DNA from: an uncultured Eubacterium sp.
Lineage (GTDB): Bacteria; Bacillota_A; Clostridia; Lachnospirales; Lachnospiraceae
Reading direction: 5' to 3'
Assembly: GCA_910589045.1 (NCBI GenBank)
Contig: CAJUSH010000002.1
Span: 69,164 to 109,395 of the forward strand
DNA length: 40,232 nt
Shown here in pieces: positions 32,269 through 40,232 of the stretch (the first letter of the stretch is position 1; each line of letters begins with the position of its first letter). A model generated the notes under the pieces. The model had not been told where the DNA came from, did not search any database, and saw only the letters and a list, made by a program, of their open reading frames with translations. Both the position numbers and the translations under genes were made by a program.

Positions 32269-33258
32269 TCACCGGCTCGCCCTGATCCCGGTGAGCGTGC
32301 CGTACCCCTCGGCGTTTCGCACATCATAATCCCGCTCGGTACAAATATCCACCGTTCCATCATCCTGCCAGTACTGACGCAATATCCCGCGAAAGCTTCC
32401 GCCGCCCATATCCGCACCGTTAGACATCAAAACATCCAGAAAGCGGCGGATCTTCTCACCTTTATAATACCACACATCCTTTTTCCCGTCGTAGGTCACG
32501 CCAAAGGGCTGATACTCGGCTGCCATCGTCTCCTTCTCCTCCCGGGAAAGCGGCTCTCCGCAAATCGCCCCGGTTGTTTCAGGGTTTTTGAGCGCTTCGA
32601 TATCCCGGGCCGCAAATTCCTCATCGGTGCACCGGCGCAGGCCCGCCAGCCGTCCGCTTGGGTCAAAGGAGCCGTCCGCATTTCTGACAATACCGTCAAA
32701 ATCACGAATGGCACAGACATCCACCTCGCCCTTCTCGTCAAAAAATTCGACACCGGCCCGCTCCTCTCCTTTCTCATCCAGCGGATAATAATCCTCAAAG
32801 TAGCGCACCCGCTTCCCCTTATATTTTAGCACATTTGTTTTCACATCGTAGGTCATTCCAAAGGACTCGTAGCACGAGAGCTGTTTTCCGAGCGCCTCCC
32901 GGTCGCTTATGCCTTCTGCGGTCTCGGCGGCGTAAGCCACGTTTTCACCGCCCGCCGGGAAGGGTGCCTGTGCGCCCTGCTCGCTGCAGGCATCGTCCAC
33001 GGCACATGCAGTCTCCCCGGAAGCTGCGGCCGACTCGAAAAGGCCATTCGTGCACCCGGCAAATTCAGCCGCCCCCGCAGGGTCTTTCCGATACCCGGCA
33101 TACGCTGTGCCGAAAAGCCCCTCCTGTGCTGTCCCTGAGGCAGTGCGCTGCGTCCCGGACACATCTGCACCGCAGCCAGCCGCACAGCCCGCAAGCAACA
33201 GCCCCGACAAAAGAAACACACCATAGCTCCTGTTTCCTGCTTTTCTCTCTTTTTTCAT
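32269..33258 (-). CDS. Lipoprotein of unknown function with internal duplication
   Basis: 329 residues with a lipobox LLLAGC (Cys25). Residues 30-130 are Ala/Gly/Cys-rich and low complexity. Two related modules follow: FGMTYDVKTNVLKYKGKRVR...VDVCAIRDFDGIVRNADG...LAGLR and FGVTYDGKKDVWYYKGEKIR...VDICTERDYDVRNAEG...LTGIR. It lies downstream of a sensor kinase and regulator and may be their target or co-sensor; the same tandem motif lies in front of both. ATG 33258 is preferred; one three codons upstream is possible. Confidence 0.8.
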   Translation of the reverse strand: MKKERKAGNRSYGVFLLSGLLLAGCAAGCGADVSGTQRTASGTAQEGLFGTAYAGYRKDPAGAAEFAGCTNGLFESAAASGETACAVDDACSEQGAQAPFPAGGENVAYAAETAEGISDREALGKQLSCYESFGMTYDVKTNVLKYKGKRVRYFEDYYPLDEKGEERAGVEFFDEKGEVDVCAIRDFDGIVRNADGSFDPSGRLAGLRRCTDEEFAARDIEALKNPETTGAICGEPLSREEKETMAAEYQPFGVTYDGKKDVWYYKGEKIRRFLDVLMSNGADMGGGSFRGILRQYWQDDGTVDICTERDYDVRNAEGYGTLTGIRASR

Positions 33259-33297
33259 CTGATACATCCATCCTTTCTGTCATTTTCATGTATCAGA

Positions 33298-33351
33298 ATC
33301 ATAGCAGACCTTTTTGTGATGCCCTTGGGATTTGTGTGTGATTTATGTGTG
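33298..33351 (-). promoter_or_regulatory. Lipoprotein promoter with 11-bp tandem motif
   Basis: A -10 box TATGAT (33298-33303) has a poor -35 at 17 bp. Four bases beyond that position lie two tandem 11-mers, ATTTGTGTGTG (33330-33340) and ATTTATGTGTG (33341-33351). This is the layout of a promoter needing an OmpR-type activator. A related pair lies in front of the regulator gene. Confidence 0.5.
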
Positions 33352-33397
33352 GAACGCTTTGCCCCTGCACATCTGACGCCAAAACACCCTTTTCTCC

Positions 33398-34687
33398 TCA
33401 CGACGTGTACGTTCGTTCCGTATTACAAGGCTTAAGCACAAACGAAAAACGCACGCCTCCGGACGTATTGCAGACCTCACAGCGGCTCCCGTAGAAACCG
33501 AGGATTTTTTGGACAAGGTACAGCCCCAGTCCACTGCCGCCAAGTCTCCGGCTGCGCGACTGCTCCACCCGGTAAAACGCATCAAAGAGCTTCGAAAGGC
33601 ATTCGTCCGGAATATGCGTGCCGCTGTTTTCAACCTGAAACGCAAACCGTTCCTGTGTCTTCCTGACCGTGATGCGTACGACCGCCCCGGCAGGTGAATA
33701 TTTCACGGCATTTCCGATCAGGTTGGTAAACACCTTTTCCAGCAGCAGCCGGTTCCCGAAAATCATAGCTTCGGGCGGCATGTCCCGGTCAATATGAAGC
33801 TCCCTTTCAATAATCAAATCCTCGATCTGGTTCAAATAGTCCCGAATCAGCGCCACGGTGTCAAAGCATTCGTTTTTCAGCTCCCGCCCTGACGCTTCCA
33901 GACGCGACACCGTAAGAAGCTCCTGCACCAGATGCTCCAGCGTGTTCGTAATCTCCAGCGAGCGTGCTAAATACTTCTCATGGTTCTTATATTCACCGAT
34001 TCCAAGCAGCATGCCCTCAAGCTGGCCCTTGATGATGGTGACCGGCGTCTTCAGCTCATGAGACACTGCGGAAAAAAAGCTCAGCCGCTCCTGCTCCCGA
34101 AGCCGCTCCTGCTCCATATCCTCCGCGAGCCGTCTGTTTTTGTTTTGCAGCTGCATAATTAAAGCCGCATAAAAGTATGCAAAAAAAAGAGCCGTCAGAA
34201 GACTTAGGACAAGCAGCACGGGAAGCACCCGCACAAACGCCTGCCGAAGCTGCGCAATCCGGCTGCCGTTCCCGTAGACCAGCAGCATATAGCGTTTCCG
34301 GCTGCCCGCAAAGGAAACGTAAAAGCTCTCCGACACAAGCGGCGCCTCATCCCCATATCCCTGCTCACTGACCGCCTCCGCAACTGCATAGGTATTTTCT
34401 GAATGGTCCGGCTCCGCCGGCACGGGTGAGCCGCTTTCATCGTACAGCTTTGCATCGCTGATCTCAGGGTTTTGAAGAAACTGCCCGAACACTCCCCCGC
34501 GCTCCTGAAACGTCACCTGTGAAAGCTCCGAAACAAAATTTTCCACCTGCTCATGCAAGGCGCTGCCAAGCTCATTTGAGTATGTCCGCGGCATGAGCCA
34601 CGCCAGCAGCCCGTAGGTGAGAAGGCTCACGGAAAACAAAATAGCTGCCGTGAGAAGGAATACCTTTGCAAACAACCTAGCGTCCAT
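33398..34687 (-). CDS. Sensor histidine kinase
   Basis: 429 residues. Two membrane segments (about 8-32 and 150-172) enclose an external sensor region. HisKA with SHELKTPVTIIKGQLEGM (His near 210), then HATPase with NLIGNAVKY (N box), FDAFYRVEQSRSR and GGSGLGLYLVQKI (G box). It is the partner of the regulator directly upstream; the ATG at 34687 lies inside the regulator's last codons (11-nt overlap), so the two are translationally coupled. It resembles the kinases of VanS/antibiotic-response type systems only in general layout. Confidence 0.93.
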   Translation of the reverse strand: MDARLFAKVFLLTAAILFSVSLLTYGLLAWLMPRTYSNELGSALHEQVENFVSELSQVTFQERGGVFGQFLQNPEISDAKLYDESGSPVPAEPDHSENTYAVAEAVSEQGYGDEAPLVSESFYVSFAGSRKRYMLLVYGNGSRIAQLRQAFVRVLPVLLVLSLLTALFFAYFYAALIMQLQNKNRRLAEDMEQERLREQERLSFFSAVSHELKTPVTIIKGQLEGMLLGIGEYKNHEKYLARSLEITNTLEHLVQELLTVSRLEASGRELKNECFDTVALIRDYLNQIEDLIIERELHIDRDMPPEAMIFGNRLLLEKVFTNLIGNAVKYSPAGAVVRITVRKTQERFAFQVENSGTHIPDECLSKLFDAFYRVEQSRSRRLGGSGLGLYLVQKILGFYGSRCEVCNTSGGVRFSFVLKPCNTERTYTS

Positions 34688-35354
34688 GTTCTTTCTCAAT
34701 TCTGTACCCCGCTCCTCTCACCGTCTGAATAAAATCTATGCCAAGCTTTTTGCGCAGATTTTTGATGTGCGTATCCACCACACGCTCGTCCCCGTAAAAA
34801 TCGTACCGCCACAGCTTATCCAACAGATTCTGCCTTGTCAGCACACGCCCCTGATGAGTCAGAAGCTCCCGCAAAATCTCAAACTCCCGCCCTGTCAGCT
34901 CAAATTTCTGCCCTTCCACCACGGCACAGTAATCGTCCAAATCCAGGACAAGATTTTTATAGGTAATCGTCTGGTTCACACCGCCGCTAAGGGCAGCGCT
35001 GCGCCGGAGCACCGCCGCGATTTTCCGTATCAAAATCGGCACGGAAAACGGCTTCGTAATATAATCGTCCACCTGCAAATCCAGCCCCCTGATCTGCTCC
35101 TTCTCCCCGCCAAGCGCCGTCAGCATCACAATCGGAACCTGCGACTGCCTGCGAATCACCTCGCAGACGCCGAAGCCGTCGATTTTCGGAAGCATCACAT
35201 CCAGCAGCACCAGGTCAAACAGCTCGCCGGAAAACAAATCCAGCGCCTCCACGCCGTCCCCCGCGGTCACCGTCTCATAGCCCGCCTCCCGCAAAAAATT
35301 GTTCAAAAGCTCCTGAATATCCGGATCGTCCTCTACAACTAAAATTTTTTCCAT
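34677..35354 (-). CDS. OmpR-family response regulator
   Basis: 225 residues. Receiver domain with Asp9-Asp10, phospho-acceptor Asp52 (LLDVMLP) and KPF lysine, followed by a winged-helix DNA-binding domain (FELTGREFEILRELLTHQGRVLTRQNLLDKLW, GDERVVDTHIKNLRKKLG...TVRGAGYRIE). It is phosphorylated by the kinase it overlaps. ATG 35354 follows GGGGGA. An upstream extension to 35426 is translated from repeat copy C and is not credible. Confidence 0.95.
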   Translation of the reverse strand: MEKILVVEDDPDIQELLNNFLREAGYETVTAGDGVEALDLFSGELFDLVLLDVMLPKIDGFGVCEVIRRQSQVPIVMLTALGGEKEQIRGLDLQVDDYITKPFSVPILIRKIAAVLRRSAALSGGVNQTITYKNLVLDLDDYCAVVEGQKFELTGREFEILRELLTHQGRVLTRQNLLDKLWRYDFYGDERVVDTHIKNLRKKLGIDFIQTVRGAGYRIEKEHGR

Positions 35355-35393
35355 CAAATCCCCCATCTGCCCGTATGCTGCCATGTCTGCCAG

Positions 35394-35446
35394 CCTCATG
35401 CTTCGCCTGCGGGCCGCATTTACCAAGTGTTCCTATTATACCATAT
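35394..35446 (-). repeat. Dispersed repeat, shortened copy C
   Basis: Lacks about 80 bp compared with copies A and B. The left part (cctcatgcttcgcct type) is joined directly to the right-end motif CCAAGTGTTCCTATTATACC, as if the diverged middle motif had recombined with the end motif. It keeps one TATAAT on the minus strand and lies in front of the response regulator gene. Confidence 0.75.
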
Positions 35447-35466
35447 GTTTTTGTGATTTGTGTGTA
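35445..35466 (-). promoter_or_regulatory. 11-bp tandem motif in front of the response regulator
   Basis: ATGTTTTTGTG (35445-35455) and ATTTGTGTGTA (35456-35466) are spaced like the pair at 33330-33351. The 13-base string GTGATTTGTGTGT differs at only one base from its counterpart there. It overlaps the expected -35 position relative to TATAAT at 35435-35440. Possible autoregulatory site. Confidence 0.45.
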
Positions 35467-35668
35467 GCTGCGTGAGCCTTTTCCTGTTTTCCTGTCTTGC
35501 CGGACTGATATGAGTTTCATCTGGTGTGCCCCTTCAAATTCGATTGACTGACTCGTTCAACATCATTAGGTTCTAAGAAAATATTACCCCTGCGCCGAAG
35601 ATATTTATCACGGGGATAGAACAGGTGCGCAAGCATGGATGACAGAAGAAACAAAAATGTAAGAATTG

Positions 35669-35716
35669 AAAAAAGCATGGCAAACACCAGCTTTCGCTTC
35701 GTTTTGCCATGCTCTA
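35669..35716 (-). terminator. Terminator after the anti-sigma gene
   Basis: On the minus strand GCATGGCAAA and TTTGCCATGC form a perfect 10-bp stem around an 18-nt loop, followed by TTTTTT. It ends the 35719-37194 gene, three bases downstream of its stop. From 35467 to 35668 nothing recognisable is seen. Confidence 0.85.
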
Positions 35717-35718
35717 TT

Positions 35719-37194
35719 TTACTGGCGGATATCCACGTACCCAAGCGCAAGTGCCGAATCCGTAAACGCGTCCGCACCTCCGAAGGTGTCAAGGCTCAAG
35801 TAGAGTGAACCAAGCTCCTCCTCATTTACGACCCATGCCATATGAACGGTCGCGGTCTCGCCCGGCTTTATGCAGTCGATGTAATTGTTCGCCCGCTCGC
35901 CGCCGGTCACATCGAAATACTGCATAGTCCAGAAAGCGGAATAGCCCCGGTTGATGGCCTGCGTCCATGCATCCCCGGCCTTTGGCGTCTCATAGTCACT
36001 GTTGCCCCAGCCCTTAAAGCAAACCTGCATGTTTCCGTCCTTCTCGCAGATGCGCATCAGATTTCCACAGAAGATCACGTCGTTTAATTCTTTATCGCCG
36101 ATGTTTGTGTATTCGACAGTTGCATAAACCAGCTTCTGTGCAGCCTGCCGCTCATCCACTACCTTTGAAAGGGAATCCTTCCCGCCCCCGCTGATATACT
36201 GGATAGTTGCCGGAAGCAGCTTCCCGTCCGCACCTACGGTATTTTTCAGATCCGCATCCACATACGCGGGATCGAGCAGGGAGAGATCGTCCGCCACCTT
36301 CACGTCAGATACCTTAACCGTCAGATCGTCATACACTTCGGTCCCGGTCTTTTCCGCCGAAAAGCTTTCGCCGATGGCATGGGTATTTGCCATCTTTTCT
36401 TTTGCAACTGCAAAATCCACGCCCGGTTCATCATCCGATATCTCCTGGCATTCCTCTAAGGATGCCTGATATTCGCTCCAGTTCTGCGCGTTGACAATGC
36501 CGAGATTTTCCGCTGTATCAGCAGGCGTCACACGGATGCCCTCCGCAATCTTTATCGCCTCCTCCTTCGTTACATCCGAAGCGACATACATCTGCATCAC
36601 ATAATGGATATCGGGATATGCCACATAAATCCGCTGGTTGAAGGAAATGTCCTCCGGATAGAGGTTCGGGGTCTCCAGATAAACGCCGTCATAGCCGTTC
36701 ACTGTAAAATTCTCGCTGACCGCAACGTCGTCGTGCTTTACCTCAAACGCATCGTCCCCCTTATCCATCTTGTAAAAGCAGATGGACACGCCGCCCTTTG
36801 CCAGCGCATTTTCATAGCTGTACTTTCCTTCCTCCGTCTGCACCATGCCCTCGGGCAGATAGCCCACCTCCATCCTGATGTTCGGAATCTGCTCCGGTGC
36901 CTTGAGCGCCGCTTTCTCTGAATCTGCGGTATCCTCTCCCACCGTTTTCACGGTCACACTGTAATCGGAGGTTTTTTCCTGCTGCAGATGGTATGCCCGA
37001 ACGCCGGCATAAACACTTGTTCCAAGCAGCATCACCGCCGCAAGGCTTGCAGCCACCACCTTTCCGGCCGTCCGGCCGCCCCTTCTAAACTGCGGATGCT
37101 CTGTCCTTACCTGCTTTTCTACCTCTCGCTCTATCATTTCTCTCATCTCCTCCGGCATTGTTGGAAATTCCTGCTTCAAATCCTCTAATCTCAT
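35719..37194 (-). CDS. Membrane-anchored anti-sigma-like protein (DUF4179/DUF4367 type)
   Basis: 491 residues. A short cytosolic N-terminus (MRLEDLKQEFPTMPEEMREMIE), one membrane helix (about 43-65), and a large external part in two regions: PNIRMEVGYLPEGM...GYDGVYLETPNLY (about 100-230, resembling DUF4367) and a beta-rich segment (VYATVEYTNIGDKELNDV, GETATVHMAWVVNEEEL; about 345-480). It follows an ECF sigma gene on the same strand, the classical order for a sigma/anti-sigma pair. ATG 37194 follows AGGAGG. The function as anti-sigma is inferred from order and topology. Confidence 0.75.
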   Translation of the reverse strand: MRLEDLKQEFPTMPEEMREMIEREVEKQVRTEHPQFRRGGRTAGKVVAASLAAVMLLGTSVYAGVRAYHLQQEKTSDYSVTVKTVGEDTADSEKAALKAPEQIPNIRMEVGYLPEGMVQTEEGKYSYENALAKGGVSICFYKMDKGDDAFEVKHDDVAVSENFTVNGYDGVYLETPNLYPEDISFNQRIYVAYPDIHYVMQMYVASDVTKEEAIKIAEGIRVTPADTAENLGIVNAQNWSEYQASLEECQEISDDEPGVDFAVAKEKMANTHAIGESFSAEKTGTEVYDDLTVKVSDVKVADDLSLLDPAYVDADLKNTVGADGKLLPATIQYISGGGKDSLSKVVDERQAAQKLVYATVEYTNIGDKELNDVIFCGNLMRICEKDGNMQVCFKGWGNSDYETPKAGDAWTQAINRGYSAFWTMQYFDVTGGERANNYIDCIKPGETATVHMAWVVNEEELGSLYLSLDTFGGADAFTDSALALGYVDIRQ

Positions 37195-37473
37195 ATTCTT
37201 CCTCCTTGCACTGGCTTTCGGCCGTCGAATCTGCCATACGCGCATATCGCTGCAAACGTCCCTCTTTCCTGCTTTCTGAGCACTCGTAACGATTCAGCCT
37301 TCGGCTTCCCGGTTACTGTTCAACCACCCAAATTCCTGTGACCGTCAGCTCTGGCCCTCTGGTTCCTGTTTCGAAGCTGCACAGCCACGTTTTTTGCAGC
37401 CGCTGCTCGTGCGCCCTATACCGGCAGTTCCGTCATAACAATTCATCTCGTGAAGCCCCGGCCATTACCTCAA
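37195..37473 (-). other. Gap between sigma and anti-sigma genes
   Basis: About 280 bp without a convincing gene, promoter or hairpin. The gap is longer than usual for such a pair. The ORFs that cross it on either strand have unusual composition and no ribosome binding site. Confidence 0.5.
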
Positions 37474-37983
37474 TCAAGCCCTTCCGCAGCTTCGCAGCAC
37501 ATGTGTCGTCCGCATATGGGAGCAATCCTCCAGCTCGCTTCTCAGCTTCGCCCGCGCCCGCATCAGGCGGTTTTTCACTGCGCTCTCCGTAATCCCAAGC
37601 AGCTTCGCCGTCTCCCGCACGCTATAGCCCTCCAGATAATAGAGTGTCACGCAGATGCGGTTCTCCTGCGGCAGAGCCGCCAAAGCCTCGTACAGGCCGG
37701 AATAATCCTCCGGCCACATGCCCTCCTCCTGCCTGTAATCCTCGAGGGAAACAAGGCGCTTTTGCCTGCGCATGATCGCGTAGCACTCATTGATTACGAT
37801 TCGGATCAGCCAGGTTTTCGCATAGGAATCCTTTTTCAGCGTATGCAGATTTGTAAACGCCTTTACAATCGCTTCCTGTATCGCATCCCCGCAGTCGGCG
37901 TCATTGCAGAGCAGCGTCTTCGCCACGCGGTACATGGAATCCTCCGATGCAAGGATCAGCTTTCCTAATTCTTCCTTCTTCAT
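37474..37983 (-). CDS. ECF-type RNA polymerase sigma factor
   Basis: 169 residues. Sigma region 2 (AKTLLCNDADCGDAIQEAIVKAFTNLHTLK...AKTWLIRIVINECYAIMR) and region 4 (ALPQENRICVTLYYLEGYSVRETAKLLGITESAVKNRLMRARAKLR). No region 1 or 3, as expected for the ECF group. ATG 37983 follows AAAGGAT; longer readings to 38184 are not supported. The membrane protein downstream is the probable anti-sigma factor, so the pair responds to an envelope signal. No ECF-type promoter could be identified in front. Confidence 0.93.
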   Translation of the reverse strand: MKKEELGKLILASEDSMYRVAKTLLCNDADCGDAIQEAIVKAFTNLHTLKKDSYAKTWLIRIVINECYAIMRRQKRLVSLEDYRQEEGMWPEDYSGLYEALAALPQENRICVTLYYLEGYSVRETAKLLGITESAVKNRLMRARAKLRSELEDCSHMRTTHVLRSCGRA

Positions 37984-38218
37984 AGTATCCTTTCTGCTGC
38001 AGCAAGGCCTCCTGTCAGGCTGCAGCCACTGTTTGCCGGCCGGCATTTTATGCAGTCTGCGGGTGCGCGCCAAAGTACTCCCGAAGCCGCCTTTTGCCGT
38101 GATTTTGCTCTTTTTTGTTTCACAGCTATTTCGTATACATAGATTAGATGTTTGAGCCGGAGAGATGGTCGCTGAAATTTTCAAATTTTTTTGATTGGAA
38201 ATAGAAAAAGCAGGAAAC
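37984..38218 (-). other. Upstream region of the sigma gene
   Basis: 235 bp between the terminator of the oxidoreductase gene and the ECF sigma gene; the part near 38100-38218 is AT-rich and probably holds the promoter, but no box pair stands out. No small gene seen. Confidence 0.5.
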
Positions 38219-38260
38219 TAAACAAATTCCCCGCAGGACTTCCTGCGGGGAATTTGTTTA
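38219..38260 (-). terminator. Very stable hairpin after the oxidoreductase gene
   Basis: TAAACAAATTCCCCGCAGGA (38219-38238) and its exact complement (38241-38260) form a perfect 20-bp palindrome with only two unpaired central bases. The stem end TTTGTTTA supplies the T-rich part. It ends the gene at 38292 and protects the sigma gene region from read-through. Confidence 0.85.
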
Positions 38261-38291
38261 CACGATGATCCGGCTTTCGCCGGCAAATCTC

Positions 38292-40232
38292 TTATTTGTA
38301 TAACTCAACCAGCTTCTGCAAGTGCTCGAAGCGTGCCTTTGCGGCCTCCTCGGACTCCTTGAAGAGCTTCTCTGCGCGCTCGGGGAACGGCTTTACGAGA
38401 CGTGTATAGCGAGCCTCGTTGTTCAGGAAATCCTGATAGCTGCCGTCTCCGGCCTTGGAGGTTAACGTGAACGGATTCTTGCCCTCTGCCTTTAATGCAG
38501 GATTGAAGGAGAACAGATTCCAGTAACCGGAAGCAACTGCCTTCTTCATCTCATCCTGACAGTGGTTCATGCCGCCCTTTGCAATACCGTGCAGCTCACA
38601 GGGAGCGTAGCCGATAATTAAGGAAGGTCCGTTGTAAGCCTCTGCCTCTGCAATAGCCTTGACTGCCTGTGCAGGGTTTGCGCCCAGGGCGATCTGTGCT
38701 ACATATACATAGCCGTAGCTCATAGCGATCTCAGCCAGGGACTTCTTGCCGATCTCCTTGCCGGCTGCCGCAAACTGGCAAACCTCACCGATGTTGGAAG
38801 CCTTGGAAGCCTGTCCGCCGGTGTTGGAGTACATCTCGGTATCGAATACCATAACGTTTACATCCTCACCGGAAGCAAGCACATGGTCTAAGCCGCCGAA
38901 GCCGATATCATATGCCCAGCCGTCACCACCGAAAATCCATACGGACTTCTTGCCGAGGTAATCCCTCTTGTCGATGGCTGCCTGTGCATCAGGACATCCG
39001 TTTGCTGCCGCCTTCTCCAGCTCTGCGATGAGTGCTGCGGTGGGTGCTGCGTTTGCTCTGGTGTCATCCTTTGTCTCCATGAACTTGTCAAAAGCAGCCT
39101 TTAACTCAGCGGGTGCCTTGTCTGAGGTTGCGCAGGCCTTTGCGGACTCGATTGCCATCTCACGGAGATACTTCTGTCCTACCTGCATACCGAAGCCATG
39201 CTCTGCATTGTCCTCGAACAGGGAGTTGGACCATGCGGGTCCCTTCTTTGTATCCTTGTTTACCGTGTAGGGTGAGGTTGCTGCGGGGTTGCCCCAGATA
39301 GAGGAGCATCCGGTCGCATTGGAGATATACATCTGCTCACCAAACAGCTGGGTAATCAGTCTTGCGTAAGAGGTCTCGGCACATCCTGCACAGGAGCCTG
39401 AGAACTCAAGCAGCGGCTGGTTGAACTGTGAACCCTTCGGTGTAACATCGGAAAGTCCTACATCCTTCTTTCCAACGTTTGCTACCAGATAGTCGAATAC
39501 GGGCTGCTGCATAGCCTGTGACTCCTGCGGTACCATGCGGATCGCATCGGTCGGGCAGACGGTAATACACTCGCCGCATCCCATACAGTCTAACGGCGTA
39601 ACACTCATGGTGTACTTGAACTCGCCGGCCTTCGGTTTCATATCCGCAAGCTTGATGTCGGCAGGTGCTGCCTTTACCTCGTCGTCAGAGAGGAGGAACG
39701 GACGGATTGTTGCATGGGAACATACAAATGCACAGTTGTTACACTGGATACATTTCTCGGGATCCCACTCGGGAACGGTAACCGCGGTACCGCGCTTCTC
39801 GTATGCGGATGCGCCGGTCTCAAACTGGCCGTCCTCAATACCCTTGAATGCGGATACGGGCAGGCTGTCGCCGTCCATCTTGGAGATGGGCTCTAACAGC
39901 TCGTTTACCATCTTTACAAGCTCGGGACGACCGCTCTTTTCAGGCTTGGGTGCGTCGGGAGCCGGATTCTTCCAGGAATCGGGAACCTCTACCTTGTGAA
40001 CAGCGTCCACACCGGCATCGATTGCCTTGTAGTTCATCTCAACGACTGCGTCACCCTTCTTGGAGTAGGACTTCTTAGCCGCCTGCTTCATATAGTCAAC
40101 GGCCTCGTCGATCGGCATAACGTCTGCAAGCTTGAAGAATGCGGACTGTAAGATCGTGTTGGTACGCTTGCCCATACCGATCTCGATTGCCTTGTCGATC
40201 GCGTTGATCGTGTATAACTGGATGTTGTTGTC
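38292..40232 (-). CDS. nifJ: Pyruvate:ferredoxin (flavodoxin) oxidoreductase, C-terminal part
   Basis: The frame is open to the right edge, so the N-terminal half of the ~1,175-residue protein lies outside; 646 codons are visible. The enzyme converts pyruvate and CoA to acetyl-CoA and CO2, reducing ferredoxin. Seen: two [4Fe-4S] ferredoxin motifs (CIQCNNCAFVC, CMGCGECITVCP), a further cluster region (GSCAGCAETSYARL) and the thiamine-diphosphate site (GGDGWAYDIGFGGLDHVL...NTGGQ). The reading frame is intact. Codon use is more regular than the neighbours, fitting high expression. An ATG at 40175 is internal. Single-subunit type with all domains fused. Confidence 0.97.
   Translation of the reverse strand, partial: DNNIQLYTINAIDKAIEIGMGKRTNTILQSAFFKLADVMPIDEAVDYMKQAAKKSYSKKGDAVVEMNYKAIDAGVDAVHKVEVPDSWKNPAPDAPKPEKSGRPELVKMVNELLEPISKMDGDSLPVSAFKGIEDGQFETGASAYEKRGTAVTVPEWDPEKCIQCNNCAFVCSHATIRPFLLSDDEVKAAPADIKLADMKPKAGEFKYTMSVTPLDCMGCGECITVCPTDAIRMVPQESQAMQQPVFDYLVANVGKKDVGLSDVTPKGSQFNQPLLEFSGSCAGCAETSYARLITQLFGEQMYISNATGCSSIWGNPAATSPYTVNKDTKKGPAWSNSLFEDNAEHGFGMQVGQKYLREMAIESAKACATSDKAPAELKAAFDKFMETKDDTRANAAPTAALIAELEKAAANGCPDAQAAIDKRDYLGKKSVWIFGGDGWAYDIGFGGLDHVLASGEDVNVMVFDTEMYSNTGGQASKASNIGEVCQFAAAGKEIGKKSLAEIAMSYGYVYVAQIALGANPAQAVKAIAEAEAYNGPSLIIGYAPCELHGIAKGGMNHCQDEMKKAVASGYWNLFSFNPALKAEGKNPFTLTSKAGDGSYQDFLNNEARYTRLVKPFPERAEKLFKESEEAAKARFEHLQKLVELYK

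Noticed and set aside
35517..35792. 91-residue minus-strand ORF with a hydrophobic stretch
   Set aside because: It crosses the terminator at 35669-35716 and overlaps the anti-sigma gene. A shorter internal start has no ribosome binding site, though the hydrophobic segment made me look twice.
38100..38180. ECF-type autoregulated promoter in front of the sigma gene
   Set aside because: A TGAAAA string is present but no matching -10 element at proper distance.

Overview
The window looks like chromosomal DNA of a strictly anaerobic, endospore-forming member of the Clostridia, most likely a Lachnospiraceae-type gut bacterium. The basis is gene content: anaerobic ribonucleotide reductase, pyruvate:ferredoxin oxidoreductase, a glycyl radical diol-dehydratase-type enzyme, a 2-hydroxyacyl-CoA dehydratase activase-like protein, the sporulation protein SpoIIP, and a typical Firmicutes rplS-rbgA-rnhB-ylqG-ylqH-yraN neighbourhood. 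Most of the DNA is fairly GC-rich. A stretch from about 12.7 to 16.5 kb is visibly AT-richer and carries accessory genes. No tRNA, rRNA or CRISPR array was seen.

Layout. 1-134: copy A of a dispersed ~134-bp repeat. 252-6964 (minus): housekeeping operon reading rplS, signal peptidase I, rbgA, a second signal peptidase I, rnhB, ylqG-like, ylqH-like, yraN, pgeF. 7162-8034 (minus): rhomboid-like membrane protein lacking the protease motif. 8437-12687 (plus): giant fused activase. 12817-14750 (minus): an ATPase plus a DpnII/MboI-like nuclease, a candidate defence pair. 15037-16305 (minus): an unknown membrane protein and an unknown secreted protein. 16523-17775 (plus): PadR regulator and two tandemly duplicated membrane proteins, followed by a broken secreted-protein gene and the remnant of an Rpn-type nuclease/transposase. 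18218-19705 (minus): secreted zinc carboxypeptidase with a repetitive linker. 19739-22249 (minus): a 59-residue protein and nrdD. 22551-26285 (minus): PepSY protein, hisB, and a glycyl radical enzyme directly upstream of hisB. 26462-26602: possible small protein. 26704-30578 (minus): hybrid histidine kinase plus response regulator. 30621-30755: repeat copy B. 30803-35354 (minus): SpoIIP, a lipoprotein, a sensor kinase and an OmpR-type regulator, with short repeat copy C in front. 35719-37983 (minus): ECF sigma factor and its probable membrane anti-sigma partner. 38292-40232 (minus): the C-terminal part of pyruvate:ferredoxin oxidoreductase, cut by the window edge.

How the parts work together. 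The rplS operon couples ribosome assembly (L19, RbgA) with protein export and RNA/DNA hybrid removal. Its leader can fold so that the L19 ribosome binding site is covered. The two signalling clusters each look self-contained: a membrane hybrid kinase handing phosphate to a regulator without a recognised DNA-binding domain, and an RR-HK-lipoprotein group in which the same 11-bp tandem motif lies in front of both the regulator and the lipoprotein. The most interesting accessory material is the ATPase/nuclease pair in the AT-rich island, the duplicated overlapping genes after PadR, and the dispersed repeat that carries -10-like sequences at both ends.
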